Shown here one piece after another: positions 9,159 to 17,967 of a stretch of DNA of 41,149 bases (positions are counted from its first letter, which is position 1; each line of letters begins with the position of its first letter). Source of the DNA: Microcaldota archaeon (GTDB lineage: Archaea > Micrarchaeota > Micrarchaeia > Micrarchaeales > CABMGC01); the NCBI GenBank assembly GCA_021845465.1, contig JAKBRL010000007.1:1-41149 (forward strand). The letters are read 5' to 3'. The notes below the pieces were generated by a model that saw nothing but the letters and a program-made list of their open reading frames with translations, did not search any database and had not been told where the DNA came from. The position numbers and the translations under genes were made by a program.

Positions 9159-9819
9159 CTACTTATTTATTTCCTTATCAAGTTTTTTTATCACTTTATC
9201 TATATCTTTTTCATAGAATAATTCTAAATTAGATATCAAAAATTGTTTAGGTAGATTCCACCATTTGAGCTTTTTGAGTTTTTTTATGGTCGTTCTGTCA
9301 AATCGGTATTTTATTAGCTTTGCTGGTGTACCTGCATAAATCCCATAATCTTCTAGTTTCTGTTTTGAAGTTATTAATGATCGTGCCCCTATTACTACGC
9401 CGTCGCCTATTTTTATGTCTACGTCTTTTCCTCCCACAATAATGACATCGGAACCTATCCATACATCATTTCCTATATTTATGTTACCGAAAGTAAATGT
9501 TTTCATATTTTTTTCGAATATATGTCTAAATGGATAAGTAGTAAGTAATTCGTAGTTATGGCCACCAGACATGATTAAGTTGAGTGAGTCCCCTATGCTA
9601 GTATATTTACCTATTGTTAAGATTTGATCTTTTTCAGAGGATATCTTTATCGGATAAAATTTATTAGAATAACTTCCTGTACCTACATATACTTTGCATT
9701 TTGGTCTTGTTACGAAATAGACATAAGGATATTCCCCATACTTATGTTGAATTAACGGAGTTCGTAATATATCTACTATTGTATCATATATTTTGTTTTT
9801 TTTTTATGTTAAAATTCAT
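9159..9819 (-). pseudogene. CatB-like hexapeptide O-acetyltransferase interrupted by a frameshift in a homopolymer
   Basis: The intact 3' part (from ATG 9572, 137 residues) has left-handed beta-helix repeats (INIGNDVWIGSDVIIV, IKIGDGVVIGARSLI) and the YAGTPAKLIKYRF segment typical of the CatB/xenobiotic acetyltransferase family, which moves acetyl from acetyl-CoA to a sugar or small-molecule hydroxyl. The same frame stays open upstream to about 9797 and adds the missing N-terminal hexapeptides (KVYVGTGSYSN, LTIGKYTSIGDSLNL), but it contains no ATG, GTG or TTG. An ATG at 9819 opens the correct N-terminus (MNFNIKK) in another frame. The two frames join if the A10 run (minus strand) were A9, giving a normal ~218-residue enzyme. 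So this is a frameshifted gene, a phase-variable gene, a slippage site or a sequencing error. A TATA-like ATTTAAAT lies ~30 nt before 9819. Target sugar unknown. Confidence 0.75.
9796..9805. repeat. T10/A10 homopolymer at the acetyltransferase frameshift
   Basis: Ten consecutive T on the plus strand (A on the coding strand) near codon 6 of the acetyltransferase. A change of one base (to nine) or addition of two restores the full reading frame. Confidence 0.85.
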
Positions 9820-10320
9820 TTTATTAACCAGGAAAATTACAGTTTAAGATTTAAATAATTATAATTTTAATACTGTGATAGGATTCTGAAAATTTAATAA
9901 GCCTTCTAAAAGAGAACTTGTTTAATTTTTAATGCTCTTTGGGAGTAGTACAGAAGAATATTTGAAGGCCATTAAATTATGAGATGGAAGTTTATAAAGT
10001 TAGTGTAGCCGCCTTCCATTGCATGCAGAAGATAAATTTCCGCTAGTTGAAAGAATAAAAATATCAAACATTAAGAATAAGAGGGTTACTTTTCCAGCTT
10101 GTGTGATATGGGCTGCTAAGACCCCTCGTCTACATAATAAGGTAGGTGATGTGAGGGTTTTTGATCTTGACGGCGTGTTAGGATGTAAATGTCAAGTTCC
10201 TACAAAAATATAAGTATATTAAGTAGTATATTATAAATAAAAGCTAACAAATGCCCTACCTATCTGCAAAACAAGCATAAGTCTTGCTATCCTGTGATAG
10301 GCGGAAAAATAGAAGATAAA
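9820..10320. other. Gene-poor AT-rich gap
   Basis: About 500 nt with no convincing long gene. It contains the divergent acetyltransferase promoter, a 7-bp inverted repeat (ATGGAAG 9984-9990 with CTTCCAT 10013-10019) around a TATA-like TTTATAAAG (9991-9999), a possible 64-codon frame (10019-10213), a hairpin region at ~10120-10160 (CCCTC/GAGGG plus ACAT/ATGT), and a short hairpin CTATC-CTGT-GATAG (10287-10300) just before the next gene. The 10-mer CTGTGATAGG occurs twice (~9875 and ~10292). Confidence 0.5.
10019..10213 (+). CDS. Doubtful small ORF
   Basis: A 64-residue frame starting with TTG, ~25 nt after a TATA-like TTTATAAAG (9991-9999), a spacing that fits leaderless expression. The product has no recognised motif, no membrane segment and only two nearby Cys (GCKCQV). 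The same DNA contains an inverted repeat and a hairpin, so the promoter could equally serve a non-coding RNA. Confidence 0.2.
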   Translation: MHAEDKFPLVERIKISNIKNKRVTFPACVIWAAKTPRLHNKVGDVRVFDLDGVLGCKCQVPTKI

Positions 10321-10776
10321 ATGGATAACAGAAAAATTGCCTTCATATTAATCTTTCTTGCAGGAATCATATTATTAGGGCAATCGGTATTCAATTTTTG
10401 GATCGCTACTTTTTCATCTAAATTTGTAGGGAATAATATATTTCTTTTGAGAATAGGTACATCACAGGCTATGATAAATTATGTTCCTCCTGGAGTAGGC
10501 TGGTGGAATTATGTCCAAGGAGTATGGTATTCATTAATATGCTCGCTTTTTTCAGGAGCAATAATACTGTTGCTGGATTTCTTGTTTATCCGAAGGACTA
10601 GAGCAAAAGGAAGCTCTGGAAGATCTAGGCGATGGTTTTGGGTTATTATAATATTGAGTATAATCAACATGTTATTTTTTGCTTGGTATTGGATGTTTTA
10701 TTATGTTATCTTGATAGGCATAGGAAGCGTATTTGGCATTGCAGGCAGCATAATTGGATTAGTAGAAAGGACCTAG
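10321..10776 (+). CDS. Small polytopic membrane protein of unknown function
   Basis: About 151 residues with four predicted membrane segments (roughly residues 6-25, 63-83, 99-119 and 124-146) and a basic loop (RRTRAKGSSGRSRR) between the second and third, which would be cytoplasmic. Aromatic-rich loops (VGWWNYVQGVWYS, WYWMFYYV) are typical of small archaeal membrane proteins. A GTG at 10294 would add nine residues; I prefer ATG 10321 because it starts a canonical short charged N-terminus, but the choice is not decided. A TATA-like TATTATAAATA lies ~80 nt upstream. No family is recognised and no operon partner is apparent. Confidence 0.6.
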   Translation: MDNRKIAFILIFLAGIILLGQSVFNFWIATFSSKFVGNNIFLLRIGTSQAMINYVPPGVGWWNYVQGVWYSLICSLFSGAIILLLDFLFIRRTRAKGSSGRSRRWFWVIIILSIINMLFFAWYWMFYYVILIGIGSVFGIAGSIIGLVERT

Positions 10777-10975
10777 TCTTGTAGGATACTGTTTCGTTCT
10801 GTATTAATTATTTAACCACCCCTTCTTTTAGGATACCGGCAACTTAAACACTAAAGGGAATCAAAATCGTGATTATTGCACCATAACAGAGAAATCGAAG
10901 GGTGTGCGACACATCAGATTATAAATGATTTTTTCCTGGAAACATTATTAGAGTTTGTAGTCTATCTGTTATCAT

Positions 10976-12298
10976 ATGGGAAAAGACTCCAAAATCAGTG
11001 TTCCAGTTGCAATGGCAGTTGGGCTTGGAGCCATAATAGGAGCTGGCATATTCGTATTGAGCGGTACAGCAATTGCTCTTGCAGGCTCTGATGCCATAAT
11101 AGCTTTCATACTGGTAGGAATAGTTGCCCTTCTTGTGGCTGTTGAACTCGGGGAGCTAGGCTCAATAATGCCGAAGGTCAAAGGGGCTTCATATTCCTAC
11201 ATATACAATGCATTTGGAAGCGAATTGGGCTTCATCTCTGGGATTCTTCTCTATTTCAGCTATGCTACATCCATTTCAGCAATAGCGCTGGGATTCGGAT
11301 CTTATGCAGCAAGCCTTCTTGGGCTTAATGTTGTTGAATTCTCAAGATACTTCTCAATAGCAATAATTGGAGTGCTTTCGGTTGTAAACCTCATAGGAAT
11401 CAAGAAGGCAACGAAAGTGGACTCGTATCTTGTTGCAATCAAGATTACTATACTGTTGCTTTTCATTGCGTTTGCTATCATTACTGTTTTCTTATTGGGA
11501 AAAGGGCTTTATGGGAAGATGAATCTTATAGCGCCGATAGGGGGCTTTGAAGGAATATTTGCGGCAAGCGTGGCGATCTTCTTTGCATACTCGGGCTTTC
11601 AGGCAATAAGTACATTTACTTCTAGGATTAAAGGAGGCGCGAGGGGAGCTGCAAAGGCCATAATGTACTCTGTAATAATCAGCATAGTAATCTATGTGCT
11701 TGTGGCCATAGCCCTTCTCATAATGATGCCTTCCAAGAACTACACTATAAATGCGGATCCCCTATCATTTGCACTTAAGGCAGTCAACGCGCCTCTGTCC
11801 CTTCTTGTGGTTGTTGACATAGGAGCCCTGATAGCCACGGCTTCGGCTACCCTTGCAATGATTCTCTCATCTTCTAGGATACTCTATCAGATAAGCAGCG
11901 ATCGACTGCTTCCCGCAGTGCTTAGGAAGTATAATAGCAAAACAGATGTAGCAATAAACGGGGTGATACTCTCTGCGGTTATAGGGGTGGCTATGCTCTT
12001 CTCCGGAAATATATTTATAATAGCAGCAATATCGAATTTTGGGCTTCTATTTTCATATCTCCTGAGTTCCTTTGCAGTGATACATTTCAGAAGGATAAAA
12101 CAGAGGGCTTCTTTCAAGGTGCCCTTCTATCCCTACCTTCCTCTATTCACCATATTCGGAATAATGCTGCTACTCATAGGAATGCCTAAAGAGTCGCTAG
12201 TGATAGGAGTAATGATAATACTCTCACTGATAATAGTCTATTATTTCCTCAGAGAGGCGAAAAGAAAGAAGGTAGTTAAGATACGCCTATTCAGATAA
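10976..12298 (+). CDS. APC-superfamily amino acid permease
   Basis: A 440-residue inner-membrane transporter with about 12 hydrophobic segments. The N-terminal GLGAIIGAGIFVLSG motif (~16-30) is the helix-1 unwinding signature of APC-type (LeuT-fold) permeases. The segment FFAYSGFQAISTFTSRIKGGARGAAKAI (~206-233) matches the conserved helix-6/loop region (aYsGf...e.k...r..pkAi), although the usual Glu is replaced. It probably takes up amino acids or exchanges them with H+; the substrate cannot be read. The ATG follows the preceding stop by ~200 nt and the gene looks monocistronic. The basic C-terminus (REAKRKKVVKIRLFR) is cytoplasmic. Confidence 0.88.
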   Translation: MGKDSKISVPVAMAVGLGAIIGAGIFVLSGTAIALAGSDAIIAFILVGIVALLVAVELGELGSIMPKVKGASYSYIYNAFGSELGFISGILLYFSYATSISAIALGFGSYAASLLGLNVVEFSRYFSIAIIGVLSVVNLIGIKKATKVDSYLVAIKITILLLFIAFAIITVFLLGKGLYGKMNLIAPIGGFEGIFAASVAIFFAYSGFQAISTFTSRIKGGARGAAKAIMYSVIISIVIYVLVAIALLIMMPSKNYTINADPLSFALKAVNAPLSLLVVVDIGALIATASATLAMILSSSRILYQISSDRLLPAVLRKYNSKTDVAINGVILSAVIGVAMLFSGNIFIIAAISNFGLLFSYLLSSFAVIHFRRIKQRASFKVPFYPYLPLFTIFGIMLLLIGMPKESLVIGVMIILSLIIVYYFLREAKRKKVVKIRLFR

Positions 12299-12320
12299 CA
12301 AGGGATTCAAGTATAAGGTA

Positions 12321-12339
12321 AAACCTGAATAAAACCTAA
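12321..12339 (+). repeat. Direct repeat copy 1 upstream of a TATA box
   Basis: AAACCTGAATAAAACCTAA. Copy 2 at 12479-12497 matches at 17 of 19 positions. Each copy precedes a TATA-like box (12351-12360, and ATATTTAAAAGG after copy 2), so this may be a shared operator or an extended BRE. Confidence 0.5.
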
Positions 12340-12350
12340 ATGCCTGAAAC

Positions 12351-12360
12351 ATTATTTAAG
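12351..12360 (+). promoter_or_regulatory. TATA-like box of the candidate small RNA
   Basis: ATTATTTAAG, ~25 nt upstream of the first hairpin of the candidate RNA at 12381, preceded by direct repeat copy 1. Confidence 0.4.
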
Positions 12361-12380
12361 AATTTTGTGAGAAATTAGTA

Positions 12381-12466
12381 TATGGAAGTCTTTTAGACTG
12401 CCATACCCACACATACCCCGGATAAGAAAGCTGCTATTTCCATCTAATCGTCTTCTCCGGGGTTTT
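12381..12466 (+). ncRNA. Candidate two-hairpin small RNA
   Basis: Hairpin 1: TATGG-A-AGTC (12381-12390), loop TTTTA, GACT-G-CCATA (12396-12405); only the A-G pair is mismatched. Hairpin 2: ACCCCGGA (12415-12422) pairs with TCCGGGGT (12456-12463), extended inward by AAGA with TCTT after one mismatch, and is followed by TTTTG, which could terminate. Its own TATA-like box lies ~25 nt upstream, and the mRNA promoter for the operon lies downstream (~12495-12510). So it looks like a separate small RNA rather than a leader, but read-through would make it a 5' leader. Confidence 0.4.
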
Positions 12467-12478
12467 GTATTTGGGTTC

Positions 12479-12497
12479 AAACCGAAATAAAACCTAA
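12479..12497 (+). repeat. Direct repeat copy 2, in the promoter of the HTH gene
   Basis: AAACCGAAATAAAACCTAA, directly followed by a TATA-like ATATTTAAAAGG, ~50 nt upstream of the HTH/DUF4382 gene. It is a natural candidate site for autoregulation by that gene's product. Confidence 0.5.
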
Positions 12498-12554
12498 TAT
12501 TTAAAAGGATGTTTTTATTAAATAGGATGAGCTAATTCGTAAAAATGTGATGCT

Positions 12555-14087
12555 ATGGGAAGAACAGCTGAGACAAAAAAGAGAATATTGGCAATGCTTA
12601 AAAAGAATAACAGAAGGCTGATGGATATATATCCGGAGCTTGGATTGTCAGCCGCTACTGTAAGCCAGCATCTCAAGGAACTTAAGGAAATGGGGCTGAT
12701 TGAGGAACTTGACAATTCTCATTTCAAGAATGAGAAATATTATAGTTTGAGGAAGGTTGAGGCCCCTGAAGCACTCAATATAGACAAACAATGGAAGAGG
12801 GAACTTACCAAGATAGGAGCAGTAGGGATGATGGCGGTGGTAGGATTCATTGGAGTATTCATTCTGGCGGCTGCGATGCGCGGAGTTTCTGGAAGATACG
12901 CAACAGTTAACGTTCTTCTTACGGATCCGCCACATGTGCCTTTGGGAACCGAAAGCCTTTACATAAATTATACATCGATAAGATTGCATGTGGCTAACAC
13001 TACAGAATGGATATCGGTTAATGCTTCCGGCAGAGTCAATCTTATGTCTTTGGTAAACGTCAGCAGGATAATAGGGCTTGCTAAGATACCTGAAGGGACA
13101 AATATAGACAAAGTATCATTCACAATACAGAACGGTTACATAAACATAGACAATAAGACATACGGACTCTACATAGTAAGCAACCAGATAACAGGAGATA
13201 TAACAGGTCTTAGAAAGATAAACAGCACTGAGGACATACTCGTTGATTTCTCTCCCGCAGTGCTTGCACTCTACAGCAACAATTCAGTTTCATTTGAAAT
13301 GATACCTTCACTCTCTGCAGAAGTAATAAATGACAGGCAGCTTATACCACACCAATATGTAGGCGGCGAAATGTTTGCCTTTGGAAATAATGCAGGATAC
13401 AACTTATCCGCCGCAGGGAACGGATTGAACATAACAGCCGCAAATATAGAGTCTGAAGGAAACATTACAAGGATAGTGGTAACGGTGAAGGACGTATCTA
13501 ACACTAGCATAAATTTAAGCCACATGGAGATCTTCGGGCAGGAGTCAGTATACCTCAATCCCAAAGTCCTGCATAGCATGTCAGGAAGAATTATGATTGC
13601 AAAGTTAGGACAAAGGGATAGTTTTATCAATTCTTATAACTGGACTTCCGGGGATATAAATTCTTCCTGGTTTGTTTATCTTGGAAGAAAAGGATATGGA
13701 AATGATAATGGAATTGATTGGGTAACGGTAGGAGGATTTTTCAACATGCCTAGAATCATAAACTCGGACTCGGGAGAGTATGCTAATGAGGCAGGCCTCA
13801 TAAATCAGGCTTACAATGTAAGCCATATGAAGGAAAGGCTCGGTGTTGTTGATTTCCTGATAGGAAAAAATGAGACACTCACTGAGCCTTTCTTCCCGGT
13901 ATTTCGAAGAAGCGAATTCGGATACGTTATAAATCCCGGGCAGAGCGCTACATTTGAATTCAATGGGACTGTTACAATGGGAAAAGCGGGATTGATGATG
14001 GTCAATTTTACTCCTGGTAACATGTATGAAGTAGTCGCAGTAGGCAGCGACTGCGGATATGCTGTAAGTAATGTTATTGCCGGATAA
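12555..14087 (+). CDS. Membrane-bound HTH protein with outward DUF4382-like domain
   Basis: A 510-residue protein in three parts. Residues ~5-66 form an ArsR/MarR-like winged helix (LSAATVSQHLKELKEMGLIEE is the recognition helix and wing). Residues ~87-108 are one membrane span. The rest faces outward: ~118-260 resembles DUF4382 (LLTDPPHVPLG...SLYINYTSIRLHV...WISV...VNLMSL...IPEGTNIDKVSFTI), then a beta-rich, sequon-rich region. This is the layout of a one-component membrane sensor that could pass an extracellular signal to a DNA-binding domain. It leads an operon with an ABC ATPase (42 nt downstream), a secreted protein and a permease, so it probably senses or controls that transporter. A TATA-like ATATTTAAAAGG lies ~50 nt upstream next to a repeat that occurs twice. 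The ligand is unknown; the DUF4382 match is moderate. Confidence 0.75.
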   Translation: MGRTAETKKRILAMLKKNNRRLMDIYPELGLSAATVSQHLKELKEMGLIEELDNSHFKNEKYYSLRKVEAPEALNIDKQWKRELTKIGAVGMMAVVGFIGVFILAAAMRGVSGRYATVNVLLTDPPHVPLGTESLYINYTSIRLHVANTTEWISVNASGRVNLMSLVNVSRIIGLAKIPEGTNIDKVSFTIQNGYINIDNKTYGLYIVSNQITGDITGLRKINSTEDILVDFSPAVLALYSNNSVSFEMIPSLSAEVINDRQLIPHQYVGGEMFAFGNNAGYNLSAAGNGLNITAANIESEGNITRIVVTVKDVSNTSINLSHMEIFGQESVYLNPKVLHSMSGRIMIAKLGQRDSFINSYNWTSGDINSSWFVYLGRKGYGNDNGIDWVTVGGFFNMPRIINSDSGEYANEAGLINQAYNVSHMKERLGVVDFLIGKNETLTEPFFPVFRRSEFGYVINPGQSATFEFNGTVTMGKAGLMMVNFTPGNMYEVVAVGSDCGYAVSNVIAG

Positions 14088-14129
14088 TTTGCATGAATTG
14101 GAGAATTTTATAATGGAGAATGGGTAGTT

Positions 14130-14843
14130 ATGGTAGCAAAAGAAAGCGCCGATGTAATAAGGGCTGAGGAAATAGAGAAGATATATTCCACTAAGAAAAT
14201 AGAGTATGTTGCACTAAAAAATGTCTCAGTCGCTATAAGAAGAGGAGAGTTTGTCACAATACTCGGGCCTTCGGGAAGCGGGAAGACTACACTCATGAAC
14301 CTTCTTGGAACTTTAGACAGGCCGACTAAAGGCAAGATATACATAGATGGAGTAGACACATCGGGGCTTGATGATAATCAGTTGTCGGTCCTTAGAAACA
14401 GGAAGGTTGGTTTTATATTTCAGGCATATAACCTTGTGCCTTACCTTTCGACTCTGGAGAATGTCATTCTTCCGTTGATGGTGGAAGGAAAGGATACACC
14501 TGAAAACATAGAGAAGGCAAAGGATATACTGAAGGAGATAGGAATAGGCAATGAACTTGGGAAGAAACCGAATGAGATGAGCGGAGGACAGCAGCAGAGG
14601 GTTGCCATTGCCAGGGCGTTGGTTAATAAGCCGCCTATAATAATAGGTGACGAACCGACAGGCAATCTCGACTCTAAAACCTCTGATGCCGTAATGAATC
14701 TTCTGATGCGCATGGCAAAGGAGAATAATACTACAATGATAATTGCAACGCATGATCCTGATATTTCAGAGCTTTCGGAGAGAAGCATATACATGAAGGA
14801 TGGAGTGATAGAAAAGCATGTGAAAAACAGACAGAAACACTAA
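14130..14843 (+). CDS. ABC transporter ATP-binding protein, MacB/LolD type
   Basis: A 237-residue nucleotide-binding subunit with the full motif set: Walker A GPSGSGKT (46-53), Q-loop Gln98 (IFQAYNLVPYLS), signature MSGGQQQRVAIARAL (150-164), Walker B IIIGDEPTGNLDS (170-182) and switch His208 (IIATHDPD). The EPTGNLD sequence and the YNLVPYLSTLENVILP stretch are characteristic of the LolD/MacB/FtsE-like branch, which powers FtsX-type permeases by mechanotransmission rather than classic substrate import. The FtsX/MacB permease is two genes downstream in the same operon. An upstream ATG at 14113 is closed after four codons, so 14130 is the start. Confidence 0.93.
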   Translation: MVAKESADVIRAEEIEKIYSTKKIEYVALKNVSVAIRRGEFVTILGPSGSGKTTLMNLLGTLDRPTKGKIYIDGVDTSGLDDNQLSVLRNRKVGFIFQAYNLVPYLSTLENVILPLMVEGKDTPENIEKAKDILKEIGIGNELGKKPNEMSGGQQQRVAIARALVNKPPIIIGDEPTGNLDSKTSDAVMNLLMRMAKENNTTMIIATHDPDISELSERSIYMKDGVIEKHVKNRQKH

Positions 14844-14880
14844 AAACATAAAAATAAAAAAAATAAAAAAAGGATATGTT

Positions 14881-16569
14881 ATGGAAACAAAAATGAGGAT
14901 GTGGATTCTCGCCGGCTTGATTCTATTCATGGGATTCGGAGTGGTTAATGCCGCTTCTTGCCAGACTATTAGCAGCCCGAATATACAGGTGATAGGAGTT
15001 ACATGGGGAAACAGCACCCATTATATCTCAGCTTATCCTGGGGACAAGGATGTTCCCCTGACTGTGACATTGGAGACATATGGCACTGATTGCCAATTTG
15101 AGAATCTCGTAGGAACTTTGCAGCTTTACGGCGGAGTGACTAATTACAATGGAGGAGCAGTTTCAACATATTATCTCCAGTCGACACAGCCTCCCTCAAT
15201 TTTAAATATGGTTTTTTACTTAAACATAGCAAGCAATGTGACTATGGGGCCTAATGTTTCAGTATCCTATCCGCTTATATTGGAATGGGAATCCGCAAAC
15301 GGAACAATAAACAACAAACAGCAGATAAACCTGGAGATACCCATGGATGGAGCCGCAAATCTGACGTTTTCAGCCATTAAGCCACAGGTAACCACAGGAA
15401 AGATAACCGACGTCAACATAACAGTATCAAATGCAGGAAGCGGAGTAGCATCGGACATAGCCACTACAGTATCATCACAGCAGGGAGTAAGTTTCATAAG
15501 CCAGCCGAATGAGATAACTAACCTGGGTCCTGGAGAATCGAAGAACATGACATTCAAAATATACATAGCGCCGAGCCAGGCTGGCAATTCGCAGGCTGGA
15601 GCTTCGGTAATATTGAATCTGGATAGCCATTATATAAGCCCTTATGGGCGTAATACCACACTGGCAAGCCAGGTAGGGCTCTTCACAGCTCCGCCTTCTT
15701 CTGCCACTGCGGTAGTCTCTGTGCCGAACCAGACGCTCATAGCGGGAAGGATAAGCAAGATGAACCTCACAGTCTACAATTCGGGAAGCGATCCTATCAC
15801 TAATCTTTCAGTGGTTCTGACTCCAGAATCGCCGCTTAGCATTATAGGCTCTGACAACCTGAATACAGTACCGGTGATTAATGGAGGGGAGAAGATAAAC
15901 CTGCCGATAACATTATTTATGCAATCTTCTTCAAGCGCAGTATCTACGCTTGATATAAGCCTGACATATGTCCTTGACAACCAGCAGGTAACTGCGTCCA
16001 GAAGCATAAGCTTCCTGAATCCTGGAAATGTTAACATGAGTATCGTAAGTACAGTAGTATCGCCTGCTGTGCCTGCGCCTGGGGAGATATTCTCAATAAC
16101 ATCTACAGTACAAAACACAGGCTCGCAGGAGGCAGTGGCAACATCTGTAACTCCGGAGCCGCCTTCTGGTATAGCAGTATTGGGAGAAAACAATACCTTT
16201 TTAGGCAACATACCGGTAGACACGCCTACTGCGTTGACTGTAAGCTTTACGGTATTGCAGAATGCTAAATCCGGAGAGTATACAATACCGGTCTTGGTAT
16301 CGTATCTCAACAATCTCAACCAGAAAGAGAACGAGACATTTTATTATAGCGTAAAGGTAGGATCATCGGGCCAGAGTTCTAGCAGTGTAGGATCCGGAGC
16401 ATACAAGGCAGGCAATTTTTCGACTAGCGCTGCAGCCTATCGTAAGAGGGCTTCTTCCGGAGACGAAGGTTATATTGTAGCTATAGTCGTGATAGTAGCA
16501 GTTGCCGCCGGATCTTATTATGTATATAAGAAAAGGAAATCCATAGGAAGGGAGAAGAGCAGGAAGTAG
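14881..16569 (+). CDS. Secreted, C-terminally anchored CARDB/NEW3-like (COG1361-type) protein
   Basis: A 562-residue protein with a signal peptide (residues ~6-25, ending VNAAS) and a C-terminal anchor ([19 protein letters not shown], ~531-550) followed by a basic tail, so nearly all of it is outside the cell. The body has about three consecutive immunoglobulin-like domains with the repeating pattern ...P-x-x-x-G-x-x-x-x-x-x-x-V-x-N-x-G ([31 protein letters not shown]), as in CARDB/NEW3 domains of COG1361-type S-layer-associated proteins. It sits between the ATPase and the permease, with 37 and 8 nt spacing, and likely acts as the extracytoplasmic partner of the transporter, a role MacA plays for bacterial MacB. 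That role is inference from context. Confidence 0.82.
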   Translation: METKMRMWILAGLILFMGFGVVNAASCQTISSPNIQVIGVTWGNSTHYISAYPGDKDVPLTVTLETYGTDCQFENLVGTLQLYGGVTNYNGGAVSTYYLQSTQPPSILNMVFYLNIASNVTMGPNVSVSYPLILEWESANGTINNKQQINLEIPMDGAANLTFSAIKPQVTTGKITDVNITVSNAGSGVASDIATTVSSQQGVSFISQPNEITNLGPGESKNMTFKIYIAPSQAGNSQAGASVILNLDSHYISPYGRNTTLASQVGLFTAPPSSATAVVSVPNQTLIAGRISKMNLTVYNSGSDPITNLSVVLTPESPLSIIGSDNLNTVPVINGGEKINLPITLFMQSSSSAVSTLDISLTYVLDNQQVTASRSISFLNPGNVNMSIVSTVVSPAVPAPGEIFSITSTVQNTGSQEAVATSVTPEPPSGIAVLGENNTFLGNIPVDTPTALTVSFTVLQNAKSGEYTIPVLVSYLNNLNQKENETFYYSVKVGSSGQSSSSVGSGAYKAGNFSTSAAAYRKRASSGDEGYIVAIVVIVAVAAGSYYVYKKRKSIGREKSRK

Positions 16570-16577
16570 TTGACTAT

Positions 16578-17891
16578 ATGAGGCTCAAGGATACTCTATG
16601 GTTGGGAGTTAAAGGCATATCCGAAAGAAAGGTCAGGACCCTTCTTACTGTGATAACGGTAGCCATAGGCGTAGCTGCCATAGTCGCATTGATATCGTTG
16701 GTTGCCGGCAGTTCCGCAAGCATAACCAAATCGCTTGAGAGCATAGGCCCTTCCTCGATATATATGATACCTTCAAAAGGACACATATTCACAGCTGCTG
16801 ACGTCGCGGTCCTTGAGTCTCTTCCCAATGTAAGCACAGTGATACCGATGGTAGAATCCAGTGCTACGCTTTCGCTTGACGGCCAGTCGGTTACCGCTAC
16901 CATAATAGGAGTGAATAATTACAGCATGATAAATGCAATAGGATCGCTTAACATGTATGAGGGAGTTCCGTTCAACAACTCTGCACTTCCACAGGCTCTT
17001 GTGGGCCATGGAATCGCATTCCCCACGACAACCCAGAGTACTTCTTCGGTTACACTGGGAGAACCCATATACCTGACGCAAACGGGGAGATCGGGCACTA
17101 GGACAATAACATTGCTTCCTACAGGCATACTGAATTCATATGGATCTTCAATATATGTTCAGCCTGACACGTCGATATTTCTCTCGCTGCCTGAAGCTGA
17201 GAGCCTTCTCGATACATATTCTTACAATATAATAATAGTAAAGGCAAAGAACGCAAGCGATTCCTCGTCTTTGGATTCCCTGCTTACTACAATATATGGA
17301 AATAGTGCCAACATACTCTCGGTAGAGGCGATAGCGGCTACAATTTCTTCAGTCATAGGCTCGATAACGCTGCTGCTTGGCTCTGTTGCAGGAATCTCGC
17401 TTGTAGTGGCAGGCATAAGCATACTTAGCATAATGATGGTCTCTGTCACGGAAAGGACCAGGGAGATAGGCATATTGAAGGCACTTGGATTTAAGCGAAG
17501 GGAGGTTCTTGCATTATTCCTCTCTGAGGCATTGATAATAGGCTTAATAGGAGGCATAGCCGGAGTCGCCATTGGTGCTGCAGGAGGATATGCATTGCCT
17601 GCACTCTTATCTTCCCATTCATCGACGGCAGGAAGCAGTGCGACAAGCAGCAGCCTCAAGCCGGAAAGATCCGGATTTGCGGGAAGAGGAGGTGGTGGAG
17701 CGGGATTTGCAGCCGGAGGTCCTGGCGGAGCAGCAGGAGGATCGTCTGGTCTTTCAATAACCCCGATAGTAAGCCCTGCTCTGGCAATAGAGGCAGTTGT
17801 ACTTGCAATAGTAGTGGCAGTACTCTCCAGTCTCTACCCGGCATGGAAGGCTGCTGGAATAGATCCGATAAAGGCATTGAGATCGGAGTGA
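16578..17891 (+). CDS. FtsX/MacB-type ABC permease
   Basis: A 437-residue permease with the MacB layout. TM1 is at ~20-45 ([21 protein letters not shown]) after the amphipathic start [20 protein letters not shown] large extracytoplasmic MacB_PCD-like domain spans ~46-260. Three C-terminal spans follow, with the conserved cytoplasmic ...[33 protein letters not shown] (~290-323) and the terminal [18 protein letters not shown]. Unusual: the outward loop between the last spans (~345-392) carries a Ser- then Gly/Ala-rich low-complexity insertion ([15 protein letters not shown] type). With the ATPase and the secreted CARDB-like protein it forms a tripartite mechanotransmission-type system; the substrate is unknown (peptide, lipid or cell-wall component are options). 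Confidence 0.9.
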   Translation: MRLKDTLWLGVKGISERKVRTLLTVITVAIGVAAIVALISLVAGSSASITKSLESIGPSSIYMIPSKGHIFTAADVAVLESLPNVSTVIPMVESSATLSLDGQSVTATIIGVNNYSMINAIGSLNMYEGVPFNNSALPQALVGHGIAFPTTTQSTSSVTLGEPIYLTQTGRSGTRTITLLPTGILNSYGSSIYVQPDTSIFLSLPEAESLLDTYSYNIIIVKAKNASDSSSLDSLLTTIYGNSANILSVEAIAATISSVIGSITLLLGSVAGISLVVAGISILSIMMVSVTERTREIGILKALGFKRREVLALFLSEALIIGLIGGIAGVAIGAAGGYALPALLSSHSSTAGSSATSSSLKPERSGFAGRGGGGAGFAAGGPGGAAGGSSGLSITPIVSPALAIEAVVLAIVVAVLSSLYPAWKAAGIDPIKALRSE

Positions 17892-17967
17892 AAGCAGACG
17901 AAATGGATTGGTTTGCCAGGATTCGCATGGGAGAGCCAGGAAACAACTTATAGATATCTGTTGTAGA

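Noticed and set aside
12460..12500. tRNA T-arm (GGTTCAAACC)
   Set aside because: The stem-loop register is wrong and no acceptor, D or anticodon arm can be built around it.
13271..13630. Antisense ORFs over the DUF4382, CARDB and FtsX genes
   Set aside because: Shadows of high-confidence genes on the other strand; no promoters or family motifs.
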